The notes: generated by a model not told the origin, from the letters alone. 64,000 bases of DNA from Pasteurellaceae bacterium Pebbles2 (GCA_023101505.1 LVZA01000001.1:1798001-1862000); one strand, 5' to 3'. Shown: positions 1 through 12,240, numbered from the stretch's first letter. Numbers and translations: made by a program.

Positions 1-385
1 AATCGGCATCAATACCGTCGGTTTTGTTGGCAACGACCACAGTCGTTTTGTTTTGACGTTGGCGCAAATAGTGGGCAATACCAATATCGGCCGGGGTTAA
101 GCCTGCTCGAGCATCAACTAAAAATAACACTACATCGGCTTCTTCAATGGCGAGTAGCGATTGTTCCGCCATTTTTTCTTCCACGCCTTCTTCTGTGCCG
201 TCGATACCGCCTGTATCGATCACTATAAAATCATAGCCTGAAATATTGGCTTGACCGTATTTGCGATCACGAGTTAAGCCTGGGAAGTCCGCCACTAACG
301 CATCTCGAGTGCGAGTTAAGCGGTTGAATAGGGTTGATTTACCCACATTTGGGCGACCAACAAGGGCAACTACTGGTGTTGTCAT
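1..385 (-). CDS. der: GTPase Der (EngA), N-terminal part, cut by window edge
   Basis: This is the first 128 codons of the double-GTPase Der, a 50S ribosome assembly factor. The ATG is at 383-385 on the minus strand and the reading frame runs off the left edge. Visible parts of the first G domain are G1 GRPNVGKS (residues 10-17), the G2 region with TRD near residue 40, G3 DTGG (57-60) and G4 NKTD (120-123). These are typical of Der; the second G domain and the KH-like domain must lie outside the window. The identification is firm because the N-terminal motif spacing matches the family. No frameshift is seen in the visible part. Confidence 0.95.
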   Translation of the reverse strand, partial: MTTPVVALVGRPNVGKSTLFNRLTRTRDALVADFPGLTRDRKYGQANISGYDFIVIDTGGIDGTEEGVEEKMAEQSLLAIEEADVVLFLVDARAGLTPADIGIAHYLRQRQNKTTVVVANKTDGIDAD

Positions 386-563
386 AAAAACCTCGAAATT
401 CACTGATGATATTTATGGGCGAAATTTATCGAGCTAAAATTCATCAAAAGAGTGCGTTTTTCCACGCACGAAATAATCGCATATTATAGCCGATTTTCTG
501 TCAGATGAGAAATTGAAAGATTAGGTCGGGGCTGTGAATACACAGAAAATATAGCGAAGAAAA

Positions 564-585
564 AAGGACGCTATAAAGCGTCCTT
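564..585 (-). terminator. Intrinsic terminator of tRNA-Gly
   Basis: An 8-bp perfect stem (AAGGACGC/GCGTCCTT) with a 6-nt loop is followed on the minus strand by a T run at 561-565. It lies 8 nt after the tRNA-Gly CCA end. Confidence 0.85.
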
Positions 586-593
586 AAAGAATT

Positions 594-669
<76 letters not shown>

Positions 670-698
670 AGATCGACATTGTGTCGAAAACAGGGCTT

Positions 699-726
699 AT
701 TATAAGAAGATTTTTGGCTTTAGCAA
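699..726 (-). promoter_or_regulatory. Promoter of tRNA-Gly
   Basis: Read on the minus strand there is a perfect -10 TATAAT (704-699) and a -35-like TTGCTA (726-721) 16 bp upstream. A C-rich discriminator follows the -10. The spacing fits transcription starting shortly before tRNA-Gly. Confidence 0.7.
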
Positions 727-783
727 GTAGAAATTTAAATAAATTTTTTGATTGCCGAAAAAATATTCGTAAATAGCTGAATT

Positions 784-1332
784 TTAATCTAATTGAATAA
801 AATGCTCACGATAATAAGCTAATTCCTTAATGCTTTCACGAATATCATCAAGGGCTAAATGCGTATTTTGCTTTTCAAAGCCTGCCAAAATTTCAGGTTT
901 CCAGCGGCGAGCCAATTCTTTCAGCGTGCTCACATCTAAATGGCGATAGTGAAAATAGTCGGCTAAATCAGGCATATATTTGAATAAAAAGCGTTTATCT
1001 TGCGCAATGCTATTGCCACAAATCGGCGATTGCCCTTTACCAACCCATTTTTTGATGAAATCAATGGTTTGCAATTCTGCGGCACGTTCGGTTAATTTAC
1101 TGGCTTTTACTCGTTCCACCAAGCCGTTTGCGGTATGCGTTTTTATGCACCAATCGCTCATTTTGCTTAATAATTCATCAGATTGATGTACGGCAAGCAC
1201 AGGACCTTCCGCTAAAATATTGAGATTTTTATCGGTAATAATCGTCGCAATTTCAATAATACGTTCTTTTTCAGGATCTAAACCTGTCATTTCTAGGTCG
1301 ATCCAAATCAGATTTTCTTTATCTTGAGCCAT
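784..1332 (-). CDS. orn: Oligoribonuclease
   Basis: Encodes a 182-residue DEDDh 3'-5' exoribonuclease that degrades 2-5 nt RNA leftovers in the cytoplasm. The E. coli protein has 181 residues. Exo motif [10 protein letters not shown], with the catalytic D12 and E14, lies at the N terminus. Exo II appears around [11 protein letters not shown] and the Exo III region near the C terminus as [10 protein letters not shown], with the catalytic His and Asp. It is divergent from rsgA, as in many gamma-proteobacteria where orn and rsgA are neighbours. The identification is secure. Confidence 0.97.
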   Translation of the reverse strand: MAQDKENLIWIDLEMTGLDPEKERIIEIATIITDKNLNILAEGPVLAVHQSDELLSKMSDWCIKTHTANGLVERVKASKLTERAAELQTIDFIKKWVGKGQSPICGNSIAQDKRFLFKYMPDLADYFHYRHLDVSTLKELARRWKPEILAGFEKQNTHLALDDIRESIKELAYYREHFIQLD

Positions 1333-1412
1333 ATTTTCAGTATCCTATATATAATTTGTTTTATTGTAACGAAAAATGCGGTGAAAAACGACCGCACTTT
1401 AAGGAAATTCTG

Positions 1413-2459
1413 TTGGCAAAACAAAAATTAACTCAAAATCAGAAACGTCGCATTCATTCCAACAATGCCAAAGCCTTAGATCGTCATCGTCGTCAGGCGA
1501 GAAAAGACATTGATTGGCAAGAAGATATGTTGGGCGACACGCAAGATGGCGTAGTGGTTACTCGTTATTCAATGCACGCCGATGTGGAAAGTACCCAAGG
1601 CGAAATTTTTCGTTGTAATTTACGCCGCACGCTAAGTAGCGTGGTGGTGGGCGATCAGGTGGTTTGGCGAGCTGGACAAGAACAGTTGCAAGGGATTAGC
1701 GGCGTGATTGAAGCGGTGAAACCACGCAAAAATTCGTTGGCACGCCCTGATTATTACGACGGTTTAAAAGTGATGGCATCGAATATTGACCGCATTATCA
1801 TTGTGTCTGCCGTGTTGCCAACTTTGTCGCTAAACATTATCGACCGCTATTTAGTGATTTGCGAAACGGCGAATATTCCAGCGGTGATTGTGTTAAATAA
1901 GGTGGATTTGTTAAGTGATGAAGAACTTGCCAATGCCGAAGCGCAGCTGAAAATTTATCAAGATATTGGCTACGAAACCTTAATGATTTCGGCGCAAACG
2001 GGTAAAAATATGGAAAAATTAACCGCACTTTTGTCGCACGGGACATCAATTTTTGTGGGGCAATCTGGCGTGGGGAAATCCAGTTTAGTCAATCAAATTA
2101 TGCCTGAAGTGAATGCGCAAATTGGTGCAGTGAGCGAAAACTCAGGCCTAGGGCAGCACACCACGACATCTTCTCGTTTATATCATTTGCCACAAGGCGG
2201 CGAATTAATCGACAGCCCTGGCATTCGTGAATTTGGTCTATGGCATTTGGAAGCCGATCAAATCACCAAAGGTTATCGAGAATTTCAATATTTTTTAGGC
2301 ACTTGCAAATTCCGTGATTGCAAACATTTGAACGATCCTGAATGTGCATTGCGAGAAGCCGTTGAGCAAGGCAAAATTCACCCTGTGCGTTTTGAAAATT
2401 ATCATCGCTTAATTTTAAGCCGTGAAGAAAATAAATCGCAACGGCACTTTGTCGAATAA
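1413..2459 (+). CDS. rsgA: Ribosome small-subunit-dependent GTPase A, TTG start
   Basis: RsgA is a circularly permuted GTPase that assists late 30S maturation. In the 348-residue product G4 NKVD (162-165) precedes G1 GQSGVGKS (216-223) and G3 DSPG (267-270). A zinc site follows with C298, C303, H305 and C311. I place the start at the TTG at 1413, giving an N terminus AKQKLTQNQ as in other Pasteurellaceae. An AAGGAAA ribosome-binding site lies 6-12 nt upstream. An in-frame ATG at 1356 would add 19 residues encoded by a USS pair (AATGCGGT ... ACCGCACTT) and looks spurious. Length from the TTG agrees with E. coli RsgA (350). Confidence 0.93.
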   Translation: MAKQKLTQNQKRRIHSNNAKALDRHRRQARKDIDWQEDMLGDTQDGVVVTRYSMHADVESTQGEIFRCNLRRTLSSVVVGDQVVWRAGQEQLQGISGVIEAVKPRKNSLARPDYYDGLKVMASNIDRIIIVSAVLPTLSLNIIDRYLVICETANIPAVIVLNKVDLLSDEELANAEAQLKIYQDIGYETLMISAQTGKNMEKLTALLSHGTSIFVGQSGVGKSSLVNQIMPEVNAQIGAVSENSGLGQHTTTSSRLYHLPQGGELIDSPGIREFGLWHLEADQITKGYREFQYFLGTCKFRDCKHLNDPECALREAVEQGKIHPVRFENYHRLILSREENKSQRHFVE

Positions 2460-2470
2460 TGGGTATAAAT

Positions 2471-2495
2471 AAAGGCTGTGAAAACAGCCTTTTTT
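2471..2495 (+). terminator. Intrinsic terminator after rsgA
   Basis: A 9-bp stem (AAAGGCTGT/ACAGCCTTT) with a GAAA tetraloop is followed by T residues, 12 nt after the rsgA stop codon. It may also serve argA from the other side, whose stop is at 2528. Confidence 0.88.
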
Positions 2496-2527
2496 ATTGA
2501 AAAATGTAGAAAAGTGCGGTGAAAAAT

Positions 2528-3850
2528 TTAACTATTTTCTGCGTTTAAATCTTGAATAAGAATTTTTGAACGGCGTTGATAGTTATAATGTTCACGTTTT
2601 TCTTGTGGCAGATCTTCGACATTTGCCATTTTAAAACCACGCTCTTGAAACCAATGCACGGTTCTGGTGGTGAGCACGAATAATTTTTCGATGTTTAGAT
2701 TTTTGGCTCGTTTTTGAATTTCTTCCAGCAAAATATCGCCACGAGAAGAACTGCGATAATCTGGGTGAACCGCCACGCAAGCCATTTCTGCCATTTTCTC
2801 ATCAGCATACACATTCAACGCTGCGCAAGCGATAATCACGCCATCACGGTCGATAATGGTGTATTTTTCAATGTCCATTTCCAACTGTTCTCTTGAGCGT
2901 TTAACCAAAATACCTTGTTGTTCAAGTGGTTGAATTAATTCTAATAAACCTGGAATATCACGTACATTCGCCACACGAATATCTTCGGAATTATCCATTG
3001 AAAGCTGCGTACCCACACCATCACGCGTAAATAATTCTTGCAATAACGAGCCGTCTTCTTCATAACTGAGCAAATGCGAACGTTTCACGCCAGCACGGCA
3101 CACATCAATAGCCGCCTGTAAAAATCTTGCTTGCGAGCTGTGATATTGGTTTTGTTCAATGCATTGTTCTAAATAAACGGCAGCTTGTTGCGGTTGTAAG
3201 TCGGAAACAGTTTGTCCATCTTGGTCTAAAATCCCTTGAGTGGCACTGAAACCAATGAGTTTTTCCACTTTTAATTTGATTGCAATTTGTGTTGCAATTT
3301 CTTCAAAAGGCAAGTTAAAACTTTCGCCCGTTACCGACGGCGCAATAGGGCCAATCAGCACAATCGCATCTCGGTCTAACTGCTGTTGAATATTTTCCAC
3401 TTCCACACGGCGTAATTTTCCGCTCAGGAGATAATCTACGCCATCGTCCACACCAATGGGCTGTGCCAAAATAAAGTTGCTGCTCACCACGTTGAGCAGA
3501 GGCGAGTGGGGCAGGCGCATTGACAAGCGTGAAGTAATATCGTAATTGAGCTTACCGACAGCTTGTTTAACTAAATCAAGGGTTTGCAGATCGGTAATGC
3601 GAATATTTTTGTGATATTGGGGGCTAATATTGTGCAGCTGCAGGAGTTCATTAATTTGTACACGTGCGCCAAACACAATAATCAGCTTAATACCTAAACT
3701 GTGTAATAATCTTATATCACTGATTATATTGATAAAATTTTGGCTTGCGATGGTGTCGCCATCAAGCATAATAACAAAGGTTTTGCCACGGTGCATATTC
3801 ACATAAGGCGTGGATTGTCTAAACCATTGAACTAATTCTGAACTCCGCAT
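2528..3850 (-). CDS. argA: Amino-acid N-acetyltransferase (N-acetylglutamate synthase)
   Basis: ArgA makes N-acetylglutamate from glutamate and acetyl-CoA, the first step of arginine synthesis. From the ATG at 3848-3850 the product is 440 residues (E. coli 443), starting [12 protein letters not shown]. The N-terminal two-thirds is an amino-acid-kinase-like domain that binds the feedback inhibitor arginine. The C-terminal third is a GNAT domain with a [13 protein letters not shown] acetyl-CoA loop. A longer in-frame reading from an ATG at 3910 would overlap two ArgR operators (3873-3911) and is rejected. Regulation by ArgR is strongly suggested by those operators. Confidence 0.95.
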   Translation of the reverse strand: MRSSELVQWFRQSTPYVNMHRGKTFVIMLDGDTIASQNFINIISDIRLLHSLGIKLIIVFGARVQINELLQLHNISPQYHKNIRITDLQTLDLVKQAVGKLNYDITSRLSMRLPHSPLLNVVSSNFILAQPIGVDDGVDYLLSGKLRRVEVENIQQQLDRDAIVLIGPIAPSVTGESFNLPFEEIATQIAIKLKVEKLIGFSATQGILDQDGQTVSDLQPQQAAVYLEQCIEQNQYHSSQARFLQAAIDVCRAGVKRSHLLSYEEDGSLLQELFTRDGVGTQLSMDNSEDIRVANVRDIPGLLELIQPLEQQGILVKRSREQLEMDIEKYTIIDRDGVIIACAALNVYADEKMAEMACVAVHPDYRSSSRGDILLEEIQKRAKNLNIEKLFVLTTRTVHWFQERGFKMANVEDLPQEKREHYNYQRRSKILIQDLNAENS

Positions 3851-3872
3851 AAACACTCTTCTCGAACTGTTG

Positions 3873-3911
3873 GTTGAATATTTATTTAATAAAAATGAAT
3901 TTATATTCATT
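3873..3911 (-). promoter_or_regulatory. Double ARG box (ArgR operator) upstream of argA
   Basis: Two 18-bp ARG boxes lie 3 bp apart, the spacing of E. coli arginine operators. The distal box (3894-3911) has TGAAT, four A/T, then ATTCA, an exact match to the core consensus. The proximal box (3873-3890) has TGAAT, ATTT, then ATTTA, one core mismatch. The pair sits 23 bp upstream of the argA ATG at 3850. Seen directly; the link to ArgR rests on the known consensus. Confidence 0.85.
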
Positions 3912-4154
3912 CAACTAAATATGCAAGAAATATTTGTAAATTAACAAAATATTAACATTTTTAACCGCGCTTTTGTTCAAATTTTTAGCAGATTTTTATG
4001 CAAAGATAAATTTTTTTTGAGCTTGCTCACAAATTTAAAAAAAATCCCTTTTCATCAAGTTTTCTTTTTCATACATTAACCCCACGGTTCGTGATTGTTT
4101 TCGCACCTTAAAAATTTCTTAAACGAAAATAAAATGATAAAAAAGGAGCATATT
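3912..4154 (+). promoter_or_regulatory. Intergenic region argA/glpF with weak CRP-like site
   Basis: This AT-rich stretch separates divergent argA and glpF. A CRP-like motif, CGTGA-6 nt-TCGCA (about 4090-4105), has two core mismatches to TGTGA-N6-TCACA and lies about 50 bp before the glpF ATG. glpF/glpK is under CRP control in enterics, so the site is plausible, but it is weak. I saw no clear GlpR operator. Confidence 0.35.
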
Positions 4155-6520
<2,366 letters not shown>

Positions 6521-6555
6521 TCACTTTAACCCTAGTTTAACTAGATAAATAAGAC

Positions 6556-6599
6556 AAAAAGTGCGGTGTAAAAATCTTGTGTTTTTTCACCGCACTTTT
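6556..6599 (+). terminator. USS-pair dyad downstream of glpK
   Basis: Two oppositely oriented uptake signals, AAAAAGTGCGGTG (6556-6567) and CACCGCACTTTT (6588-6599), form a 12-bp stem with a 20-nt AT-rich loop and a 3' T tract. USS pairs acting as terminators are known in H. influenzae. Confidence 0.7.
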
Positions 6600-6645
6600 A
6601 CTTTCTTTGAGTGGCAATAGTCAGTATTAGTCAGTCAATCGGGCA

Positions 6646-6675
6646 AATAAAAAAGGCTTTCCGAAGAAAGCCTTT
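6646..6675 (-). terminator. Intrinsic terminator after potD
   Basis: A 10-bp perfect stem (AAAGGCTTTC/GAAAGCCTTT) with a 4-nt loop is followed on the minus strand by a TTTTTT-type tract. It lies 23 nt past the potD stop codon. Confidence 0.88.
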
Positions 6676-6698
6676 ATGGTGAATTAGAAACTATGCGA

Positions 6699-7790
6699 TT
6701 ATTTCGCTGCTTTTAACTCTTGATAATATTTTTCATATAATTCAACAGCTTCACCTACATCATCTTGCCAGTGTGCTTTTTGTAACACTTCTGCTGGTGG
6801 ATAGATTGCAGGGTCGCTCGTGATTTCAGTTGGTAATTTTGCTTTCGCTTTAACGTTAGATGTTGGGTAGCCAATTTCTAAGGTTAATTTTTCTGCAACT
6901 TGTTCACTTAATAAGTAGTTAATTAATTTGTGCGCTGCTTCAGGGTGTTTAGCATTTGCTGGAATGGCTAAAGTATCAACCCATAATACTGGGCCTTCTT
7001 TAGGGAATACCATATCGATTGTACCTGGAGCTTCTTTTTTCGCAATACGCACAGAACCATTCCATAATTGACCTAATTCAACTTCGCCTGAAATGAATGA
7101 GTTCGCTGGATTGTCTGAGTTGAATGAAAGTACGTTTGGACGTAATTTCAACAATTCTTCGTAAGCTGCTTTGATTTCAGCAGGATCTTTAGTGTTTGGG
7201 TTTTTACCTAATTTCACTAATGCAATGTTGAATACCTCACGAGCATCGTCTAATAATTGCACTTTGTTAGCAAATTCAGGTTTCCATAAATCACCCCAAG
7301 AAGTGAAATCTGAACCTTTGTAGCTGTTTACATTGAAAGCAATACCTGGTGCGCCCAATAATTGTGGTAAAGAGTATTTGTTACCTTTGTCATAGTCTTT
7401 GTTTAACCAATCTGGGTCAAGTTCAGCAATAACAGGTAATTGGCTGTGATCTAACTCTTTCAACATACCTTCACGTGCCATTTTTGACACGAAGTAGTTT
7501 GATGGAGCGATAACATCATAACCGTCGTCCCCTGCGCCTTGTAATTTTACTTTGGCGTACATTGTTTCGTTTGACTCAAGGCTTGATACGTTGACTTTAA
7601 TGCCCGTTTCTTTGGTGAATTCGTCTAATAAACCATCTGGAACATATTCTGTCCAAGTATAAAGATTTACAACTTTATCACCACTGGCGGCTGGTGCTTT
7701 GGCAGCTTCAGTTTTGTTTTCTTTGTCATTACAACCAGTCAAAGCAACAGCAACTAGGCTAGCTGCGAAAAGACCTGCTAATTTTTTCAT
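6699..7790 (-). CDS. potD: Spermidine/putrescine-binding lipoprotein
   Basis: The periplasmic substrate-binding subunit of the PotABCD polyamine importer. The 363-residue product starts with a lipoprotein-type signal whose lipobox is ALTGC, so it is probably anchored in the inner membrane rather than free; E. coli PotD (348) is a soluble periplasmic protein. Features of the family are NLYTWTEYVPDGLLDEF near the mature N terminus, DVIAPSNYF, and LWVDTLAIPANAKHP in the second lobe. It is the last gene of potABCD, set off from potC by 186 bp that hold a hairpin, so its level may be tuned separately. Confidence 0.94.
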   Translation of the reverse strand: MKKLAGLFAASLVAVALTGCNDKENKTEAAKAPAASGDKVVNLYTWTEYVPDGLLDEFTKETGIKVNVSSLESNETMYAKVKLQGAGDDGYDVIAPSNYFVSKMAREGMLKELDHSQLPVIAELDPDWLNKDYDKGNKYSLPQLLGAPGIAFNVNSYKGSDFTSWGDLWKPEFANKVQLLDDAREVFNIALVKLGKNPNTKDPAEIKAAYEELLKLRPNVLSFNSDNPANSFISGEVELGQLWNGSVRIAKKEAPGTIDMVFPKEGPVLWVDTLAIPANAKHPEAAHKLINYLLSEQVAEKLTLEIGYPTSNVKAKAKLPTEITSDPAIYPPAEVLQKAHWQDDVGEAVELYEKYYQELKAAK

Positions 7791-7887
7791 TTAGATTTTC
7801 TCCGTTGAGAATAGTTAAGAGTATCGATCTTTGTTGGGAAATGATTTCAGGAGCAAAGTCAAGAAAGCATTTCTTAATTAAAGACAT

Positions 7888-7936
7888 AAAAAAACGCCTG
7901 ACTTTGGGCTAGTAACTTAGCTTAAGGTCGGGCGTT
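7888..7936 (-). terminator. Hairpin between potC and potD
   Basis: On the minus strand a long imperfect stem (AACGCC..GAC arms at 7893-7902 and 7927-7936, with further pairing inside) is followed by seven T. It looks like an intrinsic terminator inside the operon, 41 nt after potC and 98 nt before potD. It could be a processing or attenuation site that gives potD a different level. Confidence 0.7.
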
Positions 7937-7976
7937 ATTTTATGTTTATTTATTCTTCTTGTCTAGGATTTATCTG

Positions 7977-8747
7977 TTAAGTGCGGTCTTTTTTCCCGAT
8001 AATTTGTCCTAAAATCACCAAGGCTAAAGACAATACGATCATTATAGTTGCGAGCGCATTAACCTCTGGCGTAACCCCTGTTTTCACCAAAGAATAAATC
8101 TTCAATGGTAAAATTTCATAGCTTGCGCCACTCACGAAAGAAGAAACCACCACATCATCAAGTGAAATAGTGAAACTCAATAACCAGCCTGAAATAATCG
8201 CAGGTAGGGCAAGTGGTAACACAATTTTACGTAAGATCGTAACTTCGCTTGCGCCAAGATCTCGTGCGGCTTCAAGCATTCGTAAATCGAAGCCTTTCAA
8301 GCGAGAGAAAACGCTTACCACCACATAAGGCAAGCAGAATGTAATGTGCGCTAATAATAATGACCAAAAGCCTAAAGACACACCAACAATCATAAACAAT
8401 GCCAATAATGACACCGCCATTACAATATCAGGCGACATCATTACCACAAATAGCATTCCGCTCACTGCTTGTTTACCACGGAATTTGTAGCGATACAAAG
8501 CGATAGCGGTTAATGTGCCGATAATCGTAGCAAGTGTTGCGCCGACAAAAGCGATAACCACCGAGTGAATTGCCGCTTGAATTAAGGTGTCGTTATTAAA
8601 TAAACGCTCATACCAATTCCAAGTGAACCCTTTCCAGCTTAAGCCGTAGCGGTCGCCGTTAAAAGAGTTACCTACTAAAATCACAATGGGGATATACAAA
8701 TAAGCGTACACCACCAACATAAAGAAACTACGTAGTACACGACCCAT
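7977..8747 (-). CDS. potC: Polyamine ABC transporter permease PotC
   Basis: The second inner-membrane permease of the spermidine/putrescine importer: 256 residues and about six membrane helices. The EAA cytoplasmic loop that docks to PotA is seen as EAARDLGASEVTILRKIVLPLALP. The start ATG shares one base with the potB stop (TAATG), the usual sign of translational coupling. The product ends KKDRT; the stop lies in a USS (AAGTGCGGT). E. coli PotC has 264 residues. Confidence 0.95.
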   Translation of the reverse strand: MGRVLRSFFMLVVYAYLYIPIVILVGNSFNGDRYGLSWKGFTWNWYERLFNNDTLIQAAIHSVVIAFVGATLATIIGTLTAIALYRYKFRGKQAVSGMLFVVMMSPDIVMAVSLLALFMIVGVSLGFWSLLLAHITFCLPYVVVSVFSRLKGFDLRMLEAARDLGASEVTILRKIVLPLALPAIISGWLLSFTISLDDVVVSSFVSGASYEILPLKIYSLVKTGVTPEVNALATIMIVLSLALVILGQIIGKKDRT

Positions 8748-9607
8748 TATTCTAACTCCACTTTCTTATTCAGTAATTTATTCGCTTTGTAGTAAACGAA
8801 AATTAATAATGCCATTAAGATTGTTAAGCCAATACTAATTGCCGAGCCGAAAGGCCAGTTGCGAGAAATTAAGAATTCGCTCTTAATCACGTTACCCACT
8901 AATAATACTTTCGCACCGCCCAATAAGTCTGCCACATAGAACATACCCATTGCAGGCAATAGCACCAACAAGCAACCCGATACAATTCCTGGCATTGTGA
9001 GTGGAATAATCACTTTAATAAAGCGTTGGAATGCGTTTGCACCTAAGTCTTTTGCGGCTTCTAATAAGCGATGATCTAATTTTTCAATCGCTGAATAAAG
9101 TGGCAAAATCATAAATGGTAATAGCAAATAAACTAAACCGATAATCACTGCAATTTCTGTATTTAAAATACGAATAGGCTCACTAATCAAGCCGATAGAC
9201 AGCAAAAATTCGTTTAAAATCCCTTTTACGCCAAGAAACACTTTCATTCCATAAATACGAATGAGCGAGTTTGTCCAAAATGGCAGCACCAACAAGAAAA
9301 GCAAAAACGGACGATATTTTGCATTAATTTTGGTCATAATAAAGGCGAAAGGGTAGCCAATGAGCAAACACAAAATCGTGGCAATGCCCGACATATACAA
9401 TGAGTTCCACACCACCGTGCCATAAAGCGGCTCAAATAGGCGAGCGTAGTTCTCAAAGGTGAAAGGTAAGGCATAAAAATCGCTTGCATCTTTGCTTAAA
9501 AAGCTGACGATAAACACCAATAAGTTTGGTGCGAAAACAAAGAAAATCAGCCAAGCAAAAATGATGCCAACGGTTACCTTTTGGAACTTATTGGTTGTCA
9601 TTTTCAT
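8747..9607 (-). CDS. potB: Polyamine ABC transporter permease PotB
   Basis: The first permease of PotABCD: 286 residues, six predicted spans, EAA loop [25 protein letters not shown]. It pairs with PotC to form the channel and with PotA on the cytoplasmic side. The start overlaps the end of potA by 20 nt. A second ATG two codons in (MTTNKF) is possible and the sequence does not decide between them. The gene is ordinary for the family. Confidence 0.95.
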   Translation of the reverse strand: MKMTTNKFQKVTVGIIFAWLIFFVFAPNLLVFIVSFLSKDASDFYALPFTFENYARLFEPLYGTVVWNSLYMSGIATILCLLIGYPFAFIMTKINAKYRPFLLFLLVLPFWTNSLIRIYGMKVFLGVKGILNEFLLSIGLISEPIRILNTEIAVIIGLVYLLLPFMILPLYSAIEKLDHRLLEAAKDLGANAFQRFIKVIIPLTMPGIVSGCLLVLLPAMGMFYVADLLGGAKVLLVGNVIKSEFLISRNWPFGSAISIGLTILMALLIFVYYKANKLLNKKVELE

Positions 9608-10703
9608 CGTTTAGCACCACTTCCCATTTTTCAATCCAAGTTACAGCCACTTTTTGATCTAACGAGTGATCGATATTCGGATCGTCTTCATTAAAGAATT
9701 CGCTTACCAAGACCATTTTGCCGTTATGTTCAAGCTCAACGGTAGATTCAAGCGTCATACCTTTATAGTTACGCTCACGAATATAACCAATGATCGCACT
9801 TGATTGCTCATTTTCATCAAGTTCTTCTAACAACACGTCTTCAGGGCGCAATAACACTTTTAATTTCTGCCCTTCGGTTACTTCTTGGTCAACGTAAATA
9901 TCACAAATACGACCTTCAACGTTTGCTTTCACACGTTGCTCATCAACACGATGTAATACTGTTGCATCGAAAATATTGATTTCGCCAATGAATTTCGCTA
10001 CAAATAAATTACGTGGTTCTTCATAAATTTCACGAGGTGAACCGTCTTGTTCGATATTCCCTTTTTTCAACACAATAATGCGGTCAGACATCGTCAAGGC
10101 TTCTTCCTGATCGTGGGTAACGAAGATAAAAGTAATGCCTAATTGACGTTGTAGGGATTTCAATTCATTCTGCATTTTTTTACGTAATTTATAATCCAAT
10201 GCAGACAAAGATTCATCAAGTAATAAGACTTTCGGTTTATTCACCACGGCACGAGCAATCGCAATACGTTGCTGTTGACCACCAGAAAGTTGGCTTGGTT
10301 TGCGATCTGCCATTTCCTCTAATTGCACCATACGCAATGCTTCAAGCACACGAGATTTAATTTCACTTTCAGGCACTTTTTGCATACGCAAGCCGAACGC
10401 CACATTGTCGAAAATCGTCATATGCGGGAACAGGGCATAACTTTGGAAAACCGTATTAACGTGGCGATGTTCTGCTGGAATATTGGTTACATCTTCACCG
10501 TCAATAATAATTTGACCGCCGTTTGCCTCCTCAAAACCTGCGATTAAGCGCAATACTGTGGTTTTACCACAGCCAGAAGGCCCAAGAATGGTAATAAATT
10601 CACCATTATTAATGGTTAAGTTGAAATCATTGATAATGGTGTTATCACCATAGGATTTTTGAACAGAGCGTAGCTCAACGATAGGTTTAGTCGTCTTTTC
10701 CAC
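9588..10703 (-). CDS. potA: Polyamine ABC transporter ATPase
   Basis: The ATPase subunit of the polyamine importer, 371 residues (E. coli 378). Walker A is GPSGCGKTT, the ABC signature [14 protein letters not shown] and Walker [13 protein letters not shown]; an H-loop THDQEEA follows. The C-terminal third is a TOBE-type regulatory domain with [11 protein letters not shown]. It is the first gene of potABCD and is divergent from pepT, the same neighbourhood as in E. coli. A promoter must lie in 10704-11010, but I saw no clear polyamine-responsive site. Confidence 0.95.
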   Translation of the reverse strand: MEKTTKPIVELRSVQKSYGDNTIINDFNLTINNGEFITILGPSGCGKTTVLRLIAGFEEANGGQIIIDGEDVTNIPAEHRHVNTVFQSYALFPHMTIFDNVAFGLRMQKVPESEIKSRVLEALRMVQLEEMADRKPSQLSGGQQQRIAIARAVVNKPKVLLLDESLSALDYKLRKKMQNELKSLQRQLGITFIFVTHDQEEALTMSDRIIVLKKGNIEQDGSPREIYEEPRNLFVAKFIGEINIFDATVLHRVDEQRVKANVEGRICDIYVDQEVTEGQKLKVLLRPEDVLLEELDENEQSSAIIGYIRERNYKGMTLESTVELEHNGKMVLVSEFFNEDDPNIDHSLDQKVAVTWIEKWEVVLNDENDNQ

Positions 10704-10915
10704 TAGCTTTGGTTTTCTCCCTGAAAAACTAAGGTTGGTTAGTTAAATCGAAGCAAAACGCTTACTTTTTTATCGCAAAATAATCAAGTAAGCACCGAAT
10801 TTTTGATAAGACGATATGATATAGCGATTATGCTTCAATGAAAAGGAAATAATGCCTTTTTCGCCAAATTTTTCACCTAAAAAAATATTCAGCCAATAAA
10901 ACAAAAGTTAAAAAA

Positions 10916-10929
10916 TTGATTTAGATAAA
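10916..10929 (+). promoter_or_regulatory. FNR-like site upstream of pepT
   Basis: TTGAT-TTAG-ATAAA differs at one core base from the FNR consensus TTGAT-N4-ATCAA. It lies about 90 bp before the pepT ATG. pepT is the classic FNR-dependent tripeptidase gene in Salmonella and E. coli, which supports but does not prove the call. The rest of 10704-11010 is AT-rich with one USS (about 10968) and no gene. Confidence 0.45.
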
Positions 10930-11010
10930 GATTTAGTTGAATTTTTCTTAAAAAAATTGCACCGCACTTTTTGTTTTTGCATAATCAAAATGACATACAA
11001 GGAGAAGATT

Positions 11011-12240
11011 ATGCTCGCCGCAGAACGTCAATATTTGCTAGAACGCTTTTTAAATTATGTTTCTTTTGATACACAAGCCAAATTAGGCGCAAAAAATTCC
11101 CCCAGTTCCTCGGGGCAAATGAAGTTGGCTAAACAGCTCGAACGTGAATTACAGTCGCTCGGTTTAAGCGAAATTCACCTGTCTAAACACGGCGTACTCA
11201 CCGCCTATTTGCCAAGCAATGTAGCAAATGCGCCGACGATTGGGCTAATTGCGCATTTAGACACCTCGCCCGATTGCAGCGGCAAACACGTGAAACCTGA
11301 AGTCATCAATAATTATCGTGGCGGCGACATTGCTTTAGGCATTGGTGAAGAATTTATCAGTCCAGTCTTTTTCCCTTTTATGCACCAATTAATCGGCAAA
11401 ACCTTAATTGTTACTGACGGTTCAACCTTGCTCGGCGCAGATAATAAAGCTGGAATTGCCGAAATTATGACCGCACTTTCCATACTAAGCCAAAGTGCAC
11501 AACCCCGTTGCAACCTGCGCATCGCCTTTACCCCAGATGAAGAAATTGGTTTAGGAATGCAATTTTTTGACTTAAGCAAATTCCAATGCGACTGGGCTTA
11601 TACCATCGACGGCGGCGCAGTAGGCGAGTTGGAATACGAAAATTTTAATGCAGCGAGTGCCGTTGTAAACATCACAGGACGCAATATTCACCCGGGTTAT
11701 GCCAAAGATAAAATGGTAAATGCATTGACCTTAGCTTGTGAATTTCAACAACGGTTTCCAGCTGATGAAACTCCTGAAAAAACCTCGGGCAAAGAGGGCT
11801 TTTTCCATTTACATCGCTTGCTTGGCGATGTGCAAAATGTGGAATTGCATTACCTTATTCGAGATTTCGATAGCGAGAAATTTGAACAACGCAAAGCCTT
11901 TTTAGCGCAATTAGTGGAACAATTTAATCAACAAAAATCACTACGCCACGGGCTCACGCTAGAAATTAAAGACAGCTACCGCAATATGTACGACACCGTC
12001 AGCCAAGTGCCACAAGCCATTCAATTAGCCGACCGAGCAATGCGAGAATGCGGCATAGAACCAAACCACAAACCAATTCGTGGCGGCACAGACGGCGCGT
12101 GGCTGGCAGAAAAAGGCTTAGCCTGCCCAAATATCTTTACCGGTGGCTACAACTTTCACAGCAAACACGAACTCATCAGCCTTGAGGGAATGGAAAGTGC
12201 GGTGAAAGTTATCGTAAAAATGGCGGAATTGGCGGTTTAG
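11011..12240 (+). CDS. pepT: Peptidase T (tripeptide aminopeptidase)
   Basis: A cytoplasmic M20-family zinc aminopeptidase that removes the N-terminal residue of tripeptides. From the ATG at 11011, with AAGGAG 6-11 nt upstream, the product has 409 residues (E. coli 408). Metal and catalytic motifs are AHLDTSPDC, GADNKAG, and PDEEIG with the general-base Glu. The dimerisation (lid) domain is inserted in the middle and a final metal His lies in NFHSKHE. An in-frame ATG at 10957 would add 18 residues that include a USS and is unlikely. It is divergent from the pot operon. Confidence 0.95.
   Translation: MLAAERQYLLERFLNYVSFDTQAKLGAKNSPSSSGQMKLAKQLERELQSLGLSEIHLSKHGVLTAYLPSNVANAPTIGLIAHLDTSPDCSGKHVKPEVINNYRGGDIALGIGEEFISPVFFPFMHQLIGKTLIVTDGSTLLGADNKAGIAEIMTALSILSQSAQPRCNLRIAFTPDEEIGLGMQFFDLSKFQCDWAYTIDGGAVGELEYENFNAASAVVNITGRNIHPGYAKDKMVNALTLACEFQQRFPADETPEKTSGKEGFFHLHRLLGDVQNVELHYLIRDFDSEKFEQRKAFLAQLVEQFNQQKSLRHGLTLEIKDSYRNMYDTVSQVPQAIQLADRAMRECGIEPNHKPIRGGTDGAWLAEKGLACPNIFTGGYNFHSKHELISLEGMESAVKVIVKMAELAV

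Noticed and set aside
980-1186. Open frame opposite orn
   Set aside because: It lies entirely in the antisense of a well-identified gene and has no start signal; the same reasoning applies to the antisense frames over rsgA, potA, ftsK, serS, rnd and argS.
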